A stretch of DNA of 64,000 nt from JBBRGK01 sp036741355 (GCA_036741355.1 DAINSK010000010.1:1-64000), one strand, 5' to 3'; counted from the stretch's first letter, positions 50,957 through 60,675 are shown. Notes: generated by a model not told the origin, from the letters alone. Program-made: numbers and translations.

Positions 50957-52303
50957 TTAACGGAACATGCTCCCCAGCAAGCCACGGCCCTTGGTGCTGG
51001 CGAGAGTTTTCATCATCTTCTTGGCATCTTCGAACTGGTTCAAGAGCTGATTCACGTCCGCTACGCTGCTGGCAGAGCCCGTTGCAATTCGCCGCTTGCG
51101 GTTCGCGGCGCTGTGACCTTTGCGCATGATCCCCGGATTTTTGCGTTCTTCCGCCGTCATCGACAGGATGATCGCCTCCGTCTTTTTGAAGAAGCCGTCG
51201 TCCATGTCGTCGACGCCGAGCTGTGAGCTGATCTTGTTTACACCCGGAATCATCTTTACCAGGTCTGCGACGCGACCCATCTTCTTGACCTTGCCCATTT
51301 GCGTGAGAAAGTCCTGGAGGTCGAACTGCGCAGTCTTCATCTTGCGTTCGAGCTCTTTGACGTCGTCGTCGCCCATCGCTGCCTGGGCCTTTTCGACGAG
51401 CGTTTGGATGTCGCCCATACCAAGAATGCGTTGCGCCATGCGATCCGGGTAGAACGTGTCAAGGGCGTCGGGCTTCTCTCCGATGCCGATAAACTTTACT
51501 CCGACCCCGGTCACGGCGCGGATCGATAAGACGGCGCCGCCGCGCGCGTCACCGTCTAGCTTCGTCAAGATGAGCCCGGTGGTACCGACCGCTTTGTGGA
51601 ACTCCTCCGCGGCTTTGACCGCGTCCTGACCGGCCATAGCGTCGGCGACGAAAAACACTTCCTGCGGCTTAAGCAAGTCGCGTAGCTGCACGACCTCCGC
51701 CATCATTACTTCATCGACGTGCAGACGACCTGCGGTATCGACGATCACGACCGTGGCGCCGGTACGCTTCGCCTCGACCAGCGCGTGTTCGCAGATCGTG
51801 GCGGGCGATACGCTGGTGCCCTCCGCGTACACTGGCACATTGAGCTGGCGGCCGAGGGCCTGAAGCTGGTCCACCGCGGCCGGGCGGTAGACGTCGGCGG
51901 CGACGAGCAGCGGCTTGTCGCCGCGCTGGCGCAGGTGCAGAGCGAGCTTGGCGCAGTGCGTCGTCTTCCCCGAGCCCTGCAGCCCTACGAGCATCAAGAC
52001 CGTGGGCGGCTGGGGAGCGCGGTTAATGTGTCCGGGCTCGCTGCCGAGCAGCTTGACCAGCTCTTCGTTGACGATGCCGATGATCTGTTGAGTGGGTGTG
52101 AGGCTGGTGAGAATTTGGGAGCCCAGCGCACGTTCTTTTACCTGGGCGATGAATTCGCGCACGACTTTATAGTTGACGTCGGCTTCCAGGAGCGCCAGGC
52201 GCACTTCGCGCATCGCCTCTTCGAGGTCCTTTTCTGTGACCGTGCCGTGGCTGTTGAGGCGGCCGAATACGCCCTGCAACTTGTCAGTCAGTGACTCAAA
52301 CAT
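50957..52303 (-). CDS. ffh: Signal recognition particle protein Ffh
   Basis: 448 aa. N domain (MFESLTDKLQGVFGRLNSHG), G domain with P-loop VGLQGSGKTTHCAKLALHL, DTAGRLHVDEVMMAEV and LTKLDGDARGGAVLSIRAV, then the M domain that binds 4.5S RNA and signal peptides (RIATGSASSVADVNQLLNQF). It targets membrane proteins co-translationally. ATG 52303 fits the N domain; an upstream open stretch to 52408 is not conserved. Confidence 0.96.
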   Translation of the reverse strand: MFESLTDKLQGVFGRLNSHGTVTEKDLEEAMREVRLALLEADVNYKVVREFIAQVKERALGSQILTSLTPTQQIIGIVNEELVKLLGSEPGHINRAPQPPTVLMLVGLQGSGKTTHCAKLALHLRQRGDKPLLVAADVYRPAAVDQLQALGRQLNVPVYAEGTSVSPATICEHALVEAKRTGATVVIVDTAGRLHVDEVMMAEVVQLRDLLKPQEVFFVADAMAGQDAVKAAEEFHKAVGTTGLILTKLDGDARGGAVLSIRAVTGVGVKFIGIGEKPDALDTFYPDRMAQRILGMGDIQTLVEKAQAAMGDDDVKELERKMKTAQFDLQDFLTQMGKVKKMGRVADLVKMIPGVNKISSQLGVDDMDDGFFKKTEAIILSMTAEERKNPGIMRKGHSAANRKRRIATGSASSVADVNQLLNQFEDAKKMMKTLASTKGRGLLGSMFR

Positions 52304-52455
52304 CGCTATTCCTGCGTTGTTGGGAATTGCGGTCTTGCTGCACGCCGGCCGCCGTTCTGATTGACGGGGCCCCTGCATGATGCTATCAACATCGTACCCT
52401 ATCCTCACATCGCCAGGGGTCCGAGCCGGGGGCAGCCGGCGCGCGGAGGCGCAGT

Positions 52456-54501
52456 ATGACGGCGGACCGTCCCCCGCTACGCCTGATTACGACCAAAGAT
52501 CCGCAACACGCATCGCCTCTCGACTCCTCCCTGGAAGCAGCGCTTCGACTGATCGGGTGCGATCGCGGCGCGATCGTCCTACGCAAAGACAGCGACGCAC
52601 AGGTAACGCTTACCAGTTTCAATCTCTCGCCGGAGGAGGAGGCCGCGTGCAGGTCCCTGGCTCGGAGGTTGTGGGACCGGCACGCGCGAATCGGCCCGCT
52701 CTCCAGCAGCCTCGGCGGCAGCACGTTGCTCGCGCAGCCCATCGAAACGGGGGAAGGGCAGGCGGCACTCGTGGTCGCGGTCCGAGGCGGAGCGGGGAAG
52801 GTCGACGCCGAACGGCTCGCAGCGCTGCGTGACGTCGCTTCATTGCTTTCCGGTACCGTTGGGGGTTCGATCGATTCTTTACGCGCGGCGGAGCGGATCA
52901 CGGAGGAGCGACGGCGCACGGACCGGGTCCTGGCGTTGAACCACGCGCTGCAAACGCTCGCGGCCACGGAAGACGTCGCTGATGCATGCTGCAACCTGCT
53001 CGCCGAGCTCGAGCCTCAGTTTCCCGGGGTCGACCTGACGTGCGTGTGGCTGCTGGAAGCGAGCGGCGATCGGCTGCGGATGGTGGCCGCCCGCGGCGGT
53101 GACGAAGACGCACTCGAGACTGTACGAGTGTTGCCGCTCCGTGCCGGCTATGGGGTAGATGAAGCCATAGCAACGAGCGAAATCCAGGCGCTGGATTTCG
53201 CTCGCGGAGGGGGCAGGAGCGCCTCCGCCCGGCTTGCGAAGCGGCTAGGGACGGTATCCGTTCTCCATGTGCCGTTGCGCAGTCGCAACTCCGTCACCGG
53301 CGTGTTAATGCTCGGCGCACGCGTGAAACGCGAATTCAGCCCGGACGAGCGCACCTTTCTTGGGACGCTCGGCGCTCAGCTCGGCGGCCAACTCGACGCA
53401 ATCAGGCAGTTGGAACGCGCTGAAGCGGAGCGCAAACGGCTGCAGACGTTGATCGAGACGCTCCCCGCCGGCGTGGCAATGTACGACGCCGGTGGGCGGG
53501 TCATCTTGTACAACCGTGCTGTCGAAGAGATCTGGGGATATCGCCCGGTCGATACCGAGATCGGCCGCTACGCCGAGATGGTCGGGCTGTTCACGCCGGA
53601 AGGCCGGCTCCTGACCCCGATGGAAACGCCGCTCGCACGGGCGGTACGCAATGGCAGCGCCGAACAGGTCCAAGAACTGATCGTCAGGCAGTCCGGTACC
53701 GGGCGCGAGATCCCTGTACTCGTGAACGCTGCCGCGATTCGCGACGCGGAAGGGCGGCTCTCAGGGGTAATTACGGTTTACCAGGACATCACGCAGGTGC
53801 GTGAAGTCGATCGATTGAAGGACGACTTCATCAACACCGTCTCACACGAACTGCGAACGCCGACCACGACGGTGCGCGGCGGCGCATTGACGTTGCTCAA
53901 GCGGGGCGACCAGCTTGAACCCGACGTTCGCCGCCAACTGTTGCAGGACATGGCCGACGAGGCTGAGCGGCTCTATAACCTCGTCGAAGACCTTCTGAGT
54001 CTTGCGCGGGCCCAGGCGGGGATGCAATTACAGCCCGAGCCGATGATCGTTCACCGTTTCGTCAACAAGGTGATCCTCGACCTCGGCGGCAGGGTAGGAA
54101 ACCACGCGCTCACGGTCGACGTTCCTCCCGACCTGCCGTTGGTGGAAGCCGACCCAACCTTCCTCGAACAGGTGCTTCGGAACCTGTTGGAGAACGCGGT
54201 AAAGTTCTCGCCCAAGGGCAAACGCATCGAAATCTCGGCGGAAGCGCGTGGTGCCGAGGTGCTGTTCAGCGTTCTGGATCGAGGAAGCGGCATCCCGTCT
54301 GCCGACATGGATCGCGTCTTCGAGCCGTTCTACAGGACTGCAGATGCCGTGCGCACGGCGTCACAAGGGGCAGGCCTCGGTCTGGCGGTAAGCAGAAGGC
54401 TCATGAAAATCATGGGCGGCCGGATCTGGGCCGAGGCTCGGCGCGGCGGCGGCACCGCGTTCCGTTTCACCTTGCCGGCGTTGAAAGACGAGGTGGAGTA
54501 G
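52456..54501 (+). CDS. Sensor histidine kinase, GAF-GAF-PAS-HisKA-HATPase
   Basis: 681 aa, no transmembrane helix, so a cytoplasmic sensor. Two GAF-like domains (about 25-135 and 170-315) are separated by a helical linker; a PAS domain follows (about 330-450; LPAGVAMYDAGGRVILYNRA, GYRPVDTEIG). The phospho-acceptor is H464 in VSHELRTPTTTVRGG. The ATPase part has NLLENAVKFSPKGK, LDRGSGIPSADMDRVFEPF and GAGLGLAVSRRLM. No response regulator is adjacent, so the output is unknown. It is divergent from ffh. Confidence 0.92.
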   Translation: MTADRPPLRLITTKDPQHASPLDSSLEAALRLIGCDRGAIVLRKDSDAQVTLTSFNLSPEEEAACRSLARRLWDRHARIGPLSSSLGGSTLLAQPIETGEGQAALVVAVRGGAGKVDAERLAALRDVASLLSGTVGGSIDSLRAAERITEERRRTDRVLALNHALQTLAATEDVADACCNLLAELEPQFPGVDLTCVWLLEASGDRLRMVAARGGDEDALETVRVLPLRAGYGVDEAIATSEIQALDFARGGGRSASARLAKRLGTVSVLHVPLRSRNSVTGVLMLGARVKREFSPDERTFLGTLGAQLGGQLDAIRQLERAEAERKRLQTLIETLPAGVAMYDAGGRVILYNRAVEEIWGYRPVDTEIGRYAEMVGLFTPEGRLLTPMETPLARAVRNGSAEQVQELIVRQSGTGREIPVLVNAAAIRDAEGRLSGVITVYQDITQVREVDRLKDDFINTVSHELRTPTTTVRGGALTLLKRGDQLEPDVRRQLLQDMADEAERLYNLVEDLLSLARAQAGMQLQPEPMIVHRFVNKVILDLGGRVGNHALTVDVPPDLPLVEADPTFLEQVLRNLLENAVKFSPKGKRIEISAEARGAEVLFSVLDRGSGIPSADMDRVFEPFYRTADAVRTASQGAGLGLAVSRRLMKIMGGRIWAEARRGGGTAFRFTLPALKDEVE

Positions 54502-54530
54502 GGGCGCTCAACCCCCGTTGCTCGCTGCTC

Positions 54531-55547
54531 CTACAACCCCTTCTTGGCCACGAAGGCGCACAGATCCGCGAGGCGGCAGGAGTAGCCCCATTCGTTGTCG
54601 TACCAGGATGCGACCTTGACCAGGTTGCCGGCGACGACGTTGGTCGAAAGACCGTCGACGATCGACGACCGCGCATCGCCTTTGAGGTCCATCGATACCA
54701 ACGGCTCCATCGTCAGGCCGATGATGCCCTTCATCTTGCCCTCCGCCGCCTCGCAGATCGCGGCGTTGATCTCTTCCTTCGTGGTGTCCTTTTCGGTGAG
54801 CGCCACGATCTCGACGATCGAGACGGTCGGGGTCGGAACGCGATAGGCGAGGCCGTCGATCTTGCCATCGACTTCGGGGATCACGAGCCTGAGGGCGCGA
54901 GCGGCGCCGGTCGACGTCGGCACGATGTTCATGCCGCCGGCGCGCGCTTCGCGCAGGTCGTCCGAGGCGAGATCGAGGATCTTCTGCGAGTTGGTGTAGG
55001 AGTGGACGGTCGTCATCTGCCCCTTGACGATGCCGAAGTTGTCGAGCAGCACCTTCACCATCGGCGCCAGCCCGTTGGTCGTGCAGGAGGCGTTCGAGAT
55101 GATGTTGTCTTTGCGGGGGTCGTATTTGTCCTGATTCACGCCTAGCACGATCGTGACGTCTTCATTCTTGGCCGGCGCCGAGATGATGACTTTTTTGGCT
55201 CCGCCGCCGTCGATGTGCGCCCGGGCCTTGCCGGCGTCGGTGAAACGGCCGGTGGATTCGATCACGATTTGCACGCCCATGGCCTTCCAGGGTATCTGTC
55301 CCGGATCCGGGTATTTGGTCACGCGGATCGTATGCCCGTTGACGATCAGGGCATCCTCGCGCGTTTCGACCGTGCCTGGGAAGTTTCCGTAGTTGGAGTC
55401 GTGCTTCAGCAGGTGGGCATTGATGCTGGTATCGACGAGATCGTTGAGCGCCACGACCTCGAGTTCGTCCGGATGGCGTTCAATGATCGCTTTCAGAACC
55501 TGCCGCCCGATGCGCCCGAACCCGTTGATGCCGATCTTCGTCGCCAC
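54531..55547 (-). CDS. gap: Glyceraldehyde-3-phosphate dehydrogenase, type I
   Basis: 338 aa glycolytic/gluconeogenic enzyme. Rossmann motif KIGINGFGRIGRQVLKAI, catalytic cysteine in SNASCTTNGLAPMVKVL, and YDNEWGYSCRLADL at the C-terminus. GTG 55547 starts MATKIG-type N-terminus and is preceded by GGAGAG; the open frame to 55637 is not conserved. pgk and tpi, often adjacent, are not here. Confidence 0.96.
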   Translation of the reverse strand: MATKIGINGFGRIGRQVLKAIIERHPDELEVVALNDLVDTSINAHLLKHDSNYGNFPGTVETREDALIVNGHTIRVTKYPDPGQIPWKAMGVQIVIESTGRFTDAGKARAHIDGGGAKKVIISAPAKNEDVTIVLGVNQDKYDPRKDNIISNASCTTNGLAPMVKVLLDNFGIVKGQMTTVHSYTNSQKILDLASDDLREARAGGMNIVPTSTGAARALRLVIPEVDGKIDGLAYRVPTPTVSIVEIVALTEKDTTKEEINAAICEAAEGKMKGIIGLTMEPLVSMDLKGDARSSIVDGLSTNVVAGNLVKVASWYDNEWGYSCRLADLCAFVAKKGL

Positions 55548-55790
55548 GTCGTTCTCTCTCCTTCGGCTGTCATGAAGCGACTCCTCGGGCACGGCAAAAG
55601 AATCTGCGTTCCGGTGTCGTGAACGAGCCGCAAACATAACGTTACCACCGGAATCGGCGCGACGTGCAAGCGTGGTAGTACACCTGCCGGTTTACGTAGG
55701 CCTGGTGCGCCGCGCATTGGGTGATGAGCTTATAATTGGTGGGTCCTCCGCATTCGAAACGGCGCAGAAAATCGGCCAAAGGAGCCCGTA

Positions 55791-56372
55791 ATGGTCCTTA
55801 CTCGCTACTCGCTTGAAGACTTCATTCAAGATATGACGTCGCTGATCGCCGATAGCCCCGACCAGCCGCTGTTGTTCGAGAAAGGCACGCGTTTGCTGGA
55901 GCGGCTGGTGCAGGATCCCGAGGCGATACCGTTGCCGTACCGCCGTCCATCGGGCAAGGGCAGGCGACCGAATCACGGCAGCTACGCGCTGCATCGTGGA
56001 CCCGGGCTGTTTGTCAGCGCCGTCGTTTGGGGACCGGGCGACCACGCGGGCCCGCACGACCATCACACGTGGGGAATGATCGGCGTGGTTGGCAACGGGA
56101 TCGAAGAAACGCGTTTCCGCCGTGTGGATGACCGCGACCGCGAGGGCTTCGCCCGGCTGGTGAAGCAACGCACCACCCGCGTCCTTCCTGGAGAAGTTTC
56201 GTTGCTGGTGCCGGAGATCGACGAGATCCACCAGATGGACAATCTTAGCGATCGATCAACAGTCGAAATCCACGTGTACGGCAAGGATCTGGTCGGTCTC
56301 GACCGGTGCAGCTACGACCTCGAAACCGGCGCGATCAAGCCGCTCGTCAGCGGCAAATTCGACAACTGCTGA
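55791..56372 (+). CDS. Cysteine-dioxygenase-like cupin (thiol dioxygenase)
   Basis: 193 aa. The metal site is visible in WGPGDHAGPHDHHTWGMIGV (H-x-H) and later STVEIHVYGKDL (third His). This order is that of cysteine dioxygenase/3-mercaptopropionate dioxygenase, which oxidise thiols to sulfinates with non-haem iron. Which thiol is used cannot be determined. Start ATG 55791 with GGAGCC upstream. Confidence 0.8.
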   Translation: MVLTRYSLEDFIQDMTSLIADSPDQPLLFEKGTRLLERLVQDPEAIPLPYRRPSGKGRRPNHGSYALHRGPGLFVSAVVWGPGDHAGPHDHHTWGMIGVVGNGIEETRFRRVDDRDREGFARLVKQRTTRVLPGEVSLLVPEIDEIHQMDNLSDRSTVEIHVYGKDLVGLDRCSYDLETGAIKPLVSGKFDNC

Positions 56373-56378
56373 CCGCGT

Positions 56379-57257
56379 TTACAGCAATAGCTTGCGCGGC
56401 GCCCCAGCGGACTGCCGGCGGAAGTTGACGATCAAGAACCGGCGGTCCATGCCGGCGTCTACCTCTTCGACCCGACAGCGGTCAGGCTGTTTCAGCGCCG
56501 CGTCTACTCGTTCCCCCAACGCTTCGATCGCCGCGCGGCTTTCGTCGGTTGTGCCGAGCACGTCCGCCGCGACCGCGAAATCGAGAATCAGCGCGCACAA
56601 CGACAGCAACCATCCGAGCTCGAGTTGCGCCCAGCCGAAGTGGAATGCCTGGTCCCCAAACGTTACCGCGAGCTTCTGGATGTTGGATTCCGGCGCGACT
56701 TCGATCAGCGTCGCGCCAAAGTGTGGACGCGCCAGTTCGGTGCTCGTGCGATAGACCAGGCCCAGGCGTGCGTCGCTCGCCAATGTTCCGCCGGCGTGGT
56801 AGCTGCCACGGCCGACTTCGGTTGCGCGGTGGGCTTCGTCGGGACGGAGGCTTGTTTCCAGGAAATCGAGTAACGCGGGAAGTTCATCGCCGCCGAGCTG
56901 AACGGCCGCGGCGACGCACTCGCAAGCCGTCCGCATCAGCGGCGGTACTCCCACGTATGAACCGCGGCTCACCAACAGCGCGGAATCGCTCAGGTAGTGG
57001 AACACACGTGACCAGTACAGCTGGAACGCCGCGGCTGCATGCGTGCGGAACTTCGCGGGATAGCTGTCCGCAACCACCCGAAGCTGCAGGTTCATGCCCT
57101 CGTGCAACAGGTGCAGGTCGTGCTTGAGCTGGAAATCCGTTTGGCGGTACGAGTCCAGCGAGGCAGCCGGACCCTGTGCCGGCTTGCCCGGCAAGTCCCA
57201 GTGCTCGGGAAATATAACCGGTGAGACGCGTTGGAACGGCTGCCGCACGGCGTCCAC
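56379..57257 (-). CDS. Hypothetical protein, helical
   Basis: 292 aa, mostly helical, no signal peptide; one hydrophobic stretch near 220-240 (LGWLLSLCALILDFAVAADV). Segments such as HLLHEGMNLQLRVVADSYPA and PPLMRTACECVAAAVQLGGD give no known motif. It lies 2 nt after enolase on the same strand, so it is probably co-transcribed with eno. Function unknown. Confidence 0.7.
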   Translation of the reverse strand: MDAVRQPFQRVSPVIFPEHWDLPGKPAQGPAASLDSYRQTDFQLKHDLHLLHEGMNLQLRVVADSYPAKFRTHAAAAFQLYWSRVFHYLSDSALLVSRGSYVGVPPLMRTACECVAAAVQLGGDELPALLDFLETSLRPDEAHRATEVGRGSYHAGGTLASDARLGLVYRTSTELARPHFGATLIEVAPESNIQKLAVTFGDQAFHFGWAQLELGWLLSLCALILDFAVAADVLGTTDESRAAIEALGERVDAALKQPDRCRVEEVDAGMDRRFLIVNFRRQSAGAPRKLLL

Positions 57258-57259
57258 GA

Positions 57260-58561
57260 TTACCGAATCGAGCGGTCGATGTTGTAGAACGCACCCATGC
57301 CGGGATACTTAGCCGCCGGTCCGAGTTCCTGTTCGATCTTCAGCAACCGGTTGTACTTTGCGACGCGCTCGCCGCGGGCAGGGGCGCCGGTCTTGATCTG
57401 TCCGGCATTCGTCGCAACCACCAGGTCGGCGATCGTCGTATCTTCGGTCTCGCCGCTGCGGTGGCTCACGACGGCCGCGAAACCGGCGTGTTTCGCCATC
57501 TCGATCGTAGCAAGCGTCTCAGTGAGCGTACCGATCTGGTTGAGCTTGATCAGAATCGCGTTGCTGGAACGCTCCTTGATGCCGCGGGCGAGGCGTTCTG
57601 TGTTGGTGACATAGAGGTCGTCTCCGACGACCTGGACGCGGTCTCCAATCCGTTCGGTCAGTAGCCGCCAACCCTCCCAATCGTCTTCACCCATGCCGTC
57701 TTCGATGCTCACGATCGGGTAGCGCCTCACCCAGTCGGTCCAGAGGGCGACCAATGCGCCGCTCTCCAAGCCGCGATCTTCGCGCGTCAGCTTGTATTTT
57801 CCGTCGACGTACAGCTCGGAAGCAGCAGGGTCGAGGGCAACATGCACATCCTCTCCGGCCCGGTACCCAGCGGATTCAATGGCTTCCAGGATGAGGTCAA
57901 TCGCACCGGCGTTGTCCGTTAAGGACGGCGCGAAGCCGCCTTCGTCGCCGACGTTCGTGTTCAGCCCCCGCCTGTGTAGAACCGATTTCAACGACTGGTA
58001 GATCTCGGAAGCGACCTGCAGCGCCCGGGTGAACGACTCGGCGCCGGTCGGCATGACCATGAACTCCTGGAAATCGGTGGAGTTCTCGGCGTGCTTGCCT
58101 CCGTTGAGGATATTCAGCATCGGCACCGGCAACGTGTTTGCCGAGGGTCCGCCGAGGTAGCGGTACAGCGGCAGACCGGCAGTCGCGGCGGCTGCGTGTG
58201 CTACTGCCAACGACACACCGAGGATCGCATTGGCGCCGAGCCGCGATTTGTTTGGCGTCCCATCGAGCTCAATCATCGCCCGGTCGATCCGCGACTGATC
58301 GAACACCGAGAGATCGTGAATGGCATCCGCGATCTCAACGTTGACGTTGGCAACAGCCGTGAGCACACCTTTGCCGCCGTACCGGTTCTTGTCTCCGTCC
58401 CGCAGCTCGGCGGCTTCATGGGCCCCTGTGGAGGCACCCGAGGGGACGCCGGCCCTGCCTGTCACGCCGTTTGACAGTGTGACTTCGACCTCGACGGTTG
58501 GATTACCGCGCGAATCGAGGATCTCTCGCGCAAGAACACCGTAGATCGTCGCGTGCTTCAC
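57260..58561 (-). CDS. eno: Enolase
   Basis: 433 aa; converts 2-phosphoglycerate to phosphoenolpyruvate. Typical: YGVLAREILDSRGNPTVEVE, GVPSGASTGAHEAAELRDGD, VGDDLYVTNTERL, ILIKLNQIGTLTETLATIEM and the signature VVSHRSGETEDTTIADLVV. GTG 58561 is preferred (AGGGGG just upstream; normal length); ATG 58579 or 58594 are alternatives that add 6-11 residues. Confidence 0.96.
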   Translation of the reverse strand: MKHATIYGVLAREILDSRGNPTVEVEVTLSNGVTGRAGVPSGASTGAHEAAELRDGDKNRYGGKGVLTAVANVNVEIADAIHDLSVFDQSRIDRAMIELDGTPNKSRLGANAILGVSLAVAHAAAATAGLPLYRYLGGPSANTLPVPMLNILNGGKHAENSTDFQEFMVMPTGAESFTRALQVASEIYQSLKSVLHRRGLNTNVGDEGGFAPSLTDNAGAIDLILEAIESAGYRAGEDVHVALDPAASELYVDGKYKLTREDRGLESGALVALWTDWVRRYPIVSIEDGMGEDDWEGWRLLTERIGDRVQVVGDDLYVTNTERLARGIKERSSNAILIKLNQIGTLTETLATIEMAKHAGFAAVVSHRSGETEDTTIADLVVATNAGQIKTGAPARGERVAKYNRLLKIEQELGPAAKYPGMGAFYNIDRSIR

Positions 58562-58683
58562 ATCGCCCCCTGACGGCATGATCGTGACATACATAGCGGT
58601 GATCGGTATCGCCGGTGAGCCCGCGGATAGCCGTCAACCGTGACCGGAAGGTATCACACGGTGGGTCAACGCTGAACCGCAAT

Positions 58684-58711
58684 ATGCCGCGGTCCGTGTG
58701 GATCGCGGCAT
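58684..58711 (-). terminator. Hairpin between xerD and eno
   Basis: ATGCCGCG (58684-58691) pairs with CGCGGCAT (58704-58711). It follows the xerD stop by about 55 nt on the minus strand. The T-run is weak on that strand and better on the plus strand (TTTT), so it is a tentative terminator. Confidence 0.4.
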
Positions 58712-58764
58712 TTTGCGGACGGACCGCCTTTCGGCGGAACGCGGGCAGAGTGATGGGTACCGTC

Positions 58765-59676
58765 TCATCCGGCCCGCGGGTGGGCACGGTCGTAGACCTC
58801 GCGGACGTGTTCGTTGGTGAGCTGCGTGTAGACCTGTGTTGTAGAGATGTTGGCGTGGCCGAGCAGCTCCTGCACGTGGCGCAGGGGGGCGCCGCCGCGC
58901 AGCATGTGTGTGGCGAAGCTGTGACGCAGCGTGTGCGGGGTGACGCCGGACTTGATCTGCGCCGACTGTGCGTAGCCCTTGAGGATCAGCCAGAAGCCCT
59001 GGCGTGTAAGCCGCTCGCCGCGACGGTTGACGAACAGCGCCTTCTCATGGGTTGTGCGAACGAGGTTGCGCCGGGAGTCGCGCAGGTAGAGCAGGAGCGA
59101 TTCGGCGGCGTGCTCGTGGATCGGCACGGTACGCTCTTTTGCGCCTTTGCCGAGGCAGCGAACGTAGGCATGGCCGTCGTTGAGAATGATATCGGTGATG
59201 TTCAGGGACACAAGCTCGGTGACGCGCATGCCGGTCGCATACAGCAACTCGAGCATCGCCTTGTCGCGCTTGGCTTCCGGCGTGGAGCGACGCAGCGGCT
59301 GTTCCAACAGTTCGTCGACCTCTTGCGGCGAAATCGGCTTCGGCAGCGATTTGCCGACGCGCGGCGACGAGAGACTCTCCGTCGGGTCTGAGCTCGTGAG
59401 GCCTTCAGCCTGCATGAAGCCGAAGAACGATTTGATCGCGGCAACTTTTCGCGCCACGGTGGCGTCGGCGTACTCTTTGGCTTGCAACGATCGCAGGTAC
59501 TCCTGGATGCGGGTCCGGTCGACCTGGTTCCAGGAAGAGCTCTTACCGACGGTACGGGTGCTACTGCAGAAGGCTGCGAACTGCTGCATGTCGTTGCGGT
59601 ATGCCGCGATCGTGTTCTGGGCCGCGCCCTTTTCCACGGTCAGGAACTCAAGGAACTGGCTGACGGCTTCATCCAT
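58765..59676 (-). CDS. xerD: Tyrosine recombinase XerC/XerD
   Basis: 303 aa. N-terminal SAM-like core-binding domain (residues about 5-95) and catalytic domain with R in YATGMRVTELVSLNITDI, the HxLR box TPHTLRHSFATHMLRGG, and the nucleophile Tyr in LGHANISTTQVYTQLTN. It resolves chromosome dimers at dif with a partner. Its length and position next to core genes point to the housekeeping enzyme rather than an integrase. No dif site was identified here. Confidence 0.9.
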   Translation of the reverse strand: MDEAVSQFLEFLTVEKGAAQNTIAAYRNDMQQFAAFCSSTRTVGKSSSWNQVDRTRIQEYLRSLQAKEYADATVARKVAAIKSFFGFMQAEGLTSSDPTESLSSPRVGKSLPKPISPQEVDELLEQPLRRSTPEAKRDKAMLELLYATGMRVTELVSLNITDIILNDGHAYVRCLGKGAKERTVPIHEHAAESLLLYLRDSRRNLVRTTHEKALFVNRRGERLTRQGFWLILKGYAQSAQIKSGVTPHTLRHSFATHMLRGGAPLRHVQELLGHANISTTQVYTQLTNEHVREVYDRAHPRAG

Positions 59677-59823
59677 CGCTCGGCTCTCCTAGCCCGCTGC
59701 ACTTATCGGCGGCCGGCCGCTGCTGGGCGTTAGCATAGCATACAATTACAGTATGTCCAGTAATTTAATAACAACTTTTGCACATACTTTCCGTAATGTA
59801 GGCGTGGATGTAACCAGAACTTG

Positions 59824-59852
59824 TTGCATTAGAACGCGCGTTCTGTTATCTT
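59824..59852 (+). promoter_or_regulatory. Promoter with a LexA box in the spacer
   Basis: TTGCAT (-35, 59824-59829), a 17-nt spacer and TATCTT (-10, 59847-59852). The spacer contains the perfect palindrome AGAACGCGCGTTCT (59831-59844), which fits GAAC-N4-GTTC. It lies about 50 nt before the annealing-protein gene at 59902. LexA bound here would block RNA polymerase. Confidence 0.75.
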
Positions 59853-59901
59853 TCTAGCGCGGCGCTGCACAGAGTAGCGTAAGTGTGTAGGGAGAACGAA
59901 A

Positions 59902-60651
59902 GTGAGCGAGCAGCAGCAGAAGACCCTGGACCAGAGTCGCGGTAACGGCAGTTTCGACCCTAGTCGGTATCTGACCAAGCTGTCGCGGCGAATGCGGATG
60001 CCGGACGGCCAGTGGAAGAACATCGAGCTCGATTACATGGAAGTGAAGTGGCGGCTCCTGTGGCTGCGCACCGAGCATCCGGATGCCCGCATCGAAACGG
60101 AGCTGGCGAAGCACGAGTCCGACCTGGCGATCTTCCGTGCCCGCGTGGTGCTGCCAAACGGCGCCGAATCGACCGGTTGGGGCAGCGAAACAGCCGACGA
60201 CTGGAAGGACTATATCGAAAAGGCGGAAACGAAGGCGCTCGGCCGCGCGCTGGCCGCGCTCGGATTCGGTACGCAGTTCTGCGAGGACTTCGACTTCGGG
60301 CAGGGCGCGGGCAACGATCAGAAGGTCGTCGACGCACCGTTAGACATCCGAACGACGCGCGCCGGCGTGCAGCGCCGGACTGCGCCGGTGGGGTCCGCAC
60401 GTCGGGCCACCGCTTCGGACGGCGTCCCGGCTGCCGTTCCAGCTCATGAGCCGTCCGGCGGATGGCAAGAGCGCCCGGCGACCGAGCCGCAGATCAAGGC
60501 GATCTACGCGATCGTACGTGGCGCCCAGGCGATGGACGACGGCACGCTCGAGGAGTGGTGCCGCACCCGTTACAACTGTAGTCCCGCGGAGCTGACCCGA
60601 CGGCAGGCGTCTGAAGTCATCGACGCGCTGAAACTGGGGGCGGCGAGCTAG
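59902..60651 (+). CDS. Putative Rad52-like single-strand annealing protein, SOS-controlled
   Basis: 249 aa. Residues about 18-135 contain a compact alpha/beta domain (YMEVKWRLLWLRTEHPDARI; FRARVVLPNGAESTGWGS; YIEKAETKALGRALAALGFG) that recalls Rad52/ERF-type annealing proteins, where a helix with AxTxAxxRAL follows a beta-hairpin. After a disordered linker (140-190), residues 195-249 form a helical domain (EPQIKAIYAIVRGAQAMDDG; LTRRQASEVIDALK) seen as a C-terminal module in phage recombination proteins. GTG 59902 has AGGGAG upstream. The LexA-box promoter supports a DNA-repair role; family placement is tentative. Confidence 0.6.
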   Translation: MSEQQQKTLDQSRGNGSFDPSRYLTKLSRRMRMPDGQWKNIELDYMEVKWRLLWLRTEHPDARIETELAKHESDLAIFRARVVLPNGAESTGWGSETADDWKDYIEKAETKALGRALAALGFGTQFCEDFDFGQGAGNDQKVVDAPLDIRTTRAGVQRRTAPVGSARRATASDGVPAAVPAHEPSGGWQERPATEPQIKAIYAIVRGAQAMDDGTLEEWCRTRYNCSPAELTRRQASEVIDALKLGAAS

Positions 60652-60675
60652 GGCGGGAAGCCGGCGACCTAACCC

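Noticed and set aside
58765..59676. Phage or island integrase
   Set aside because: Length, position next to core genes and lack of linked att or phage genes favour housekeeping XerC/D.
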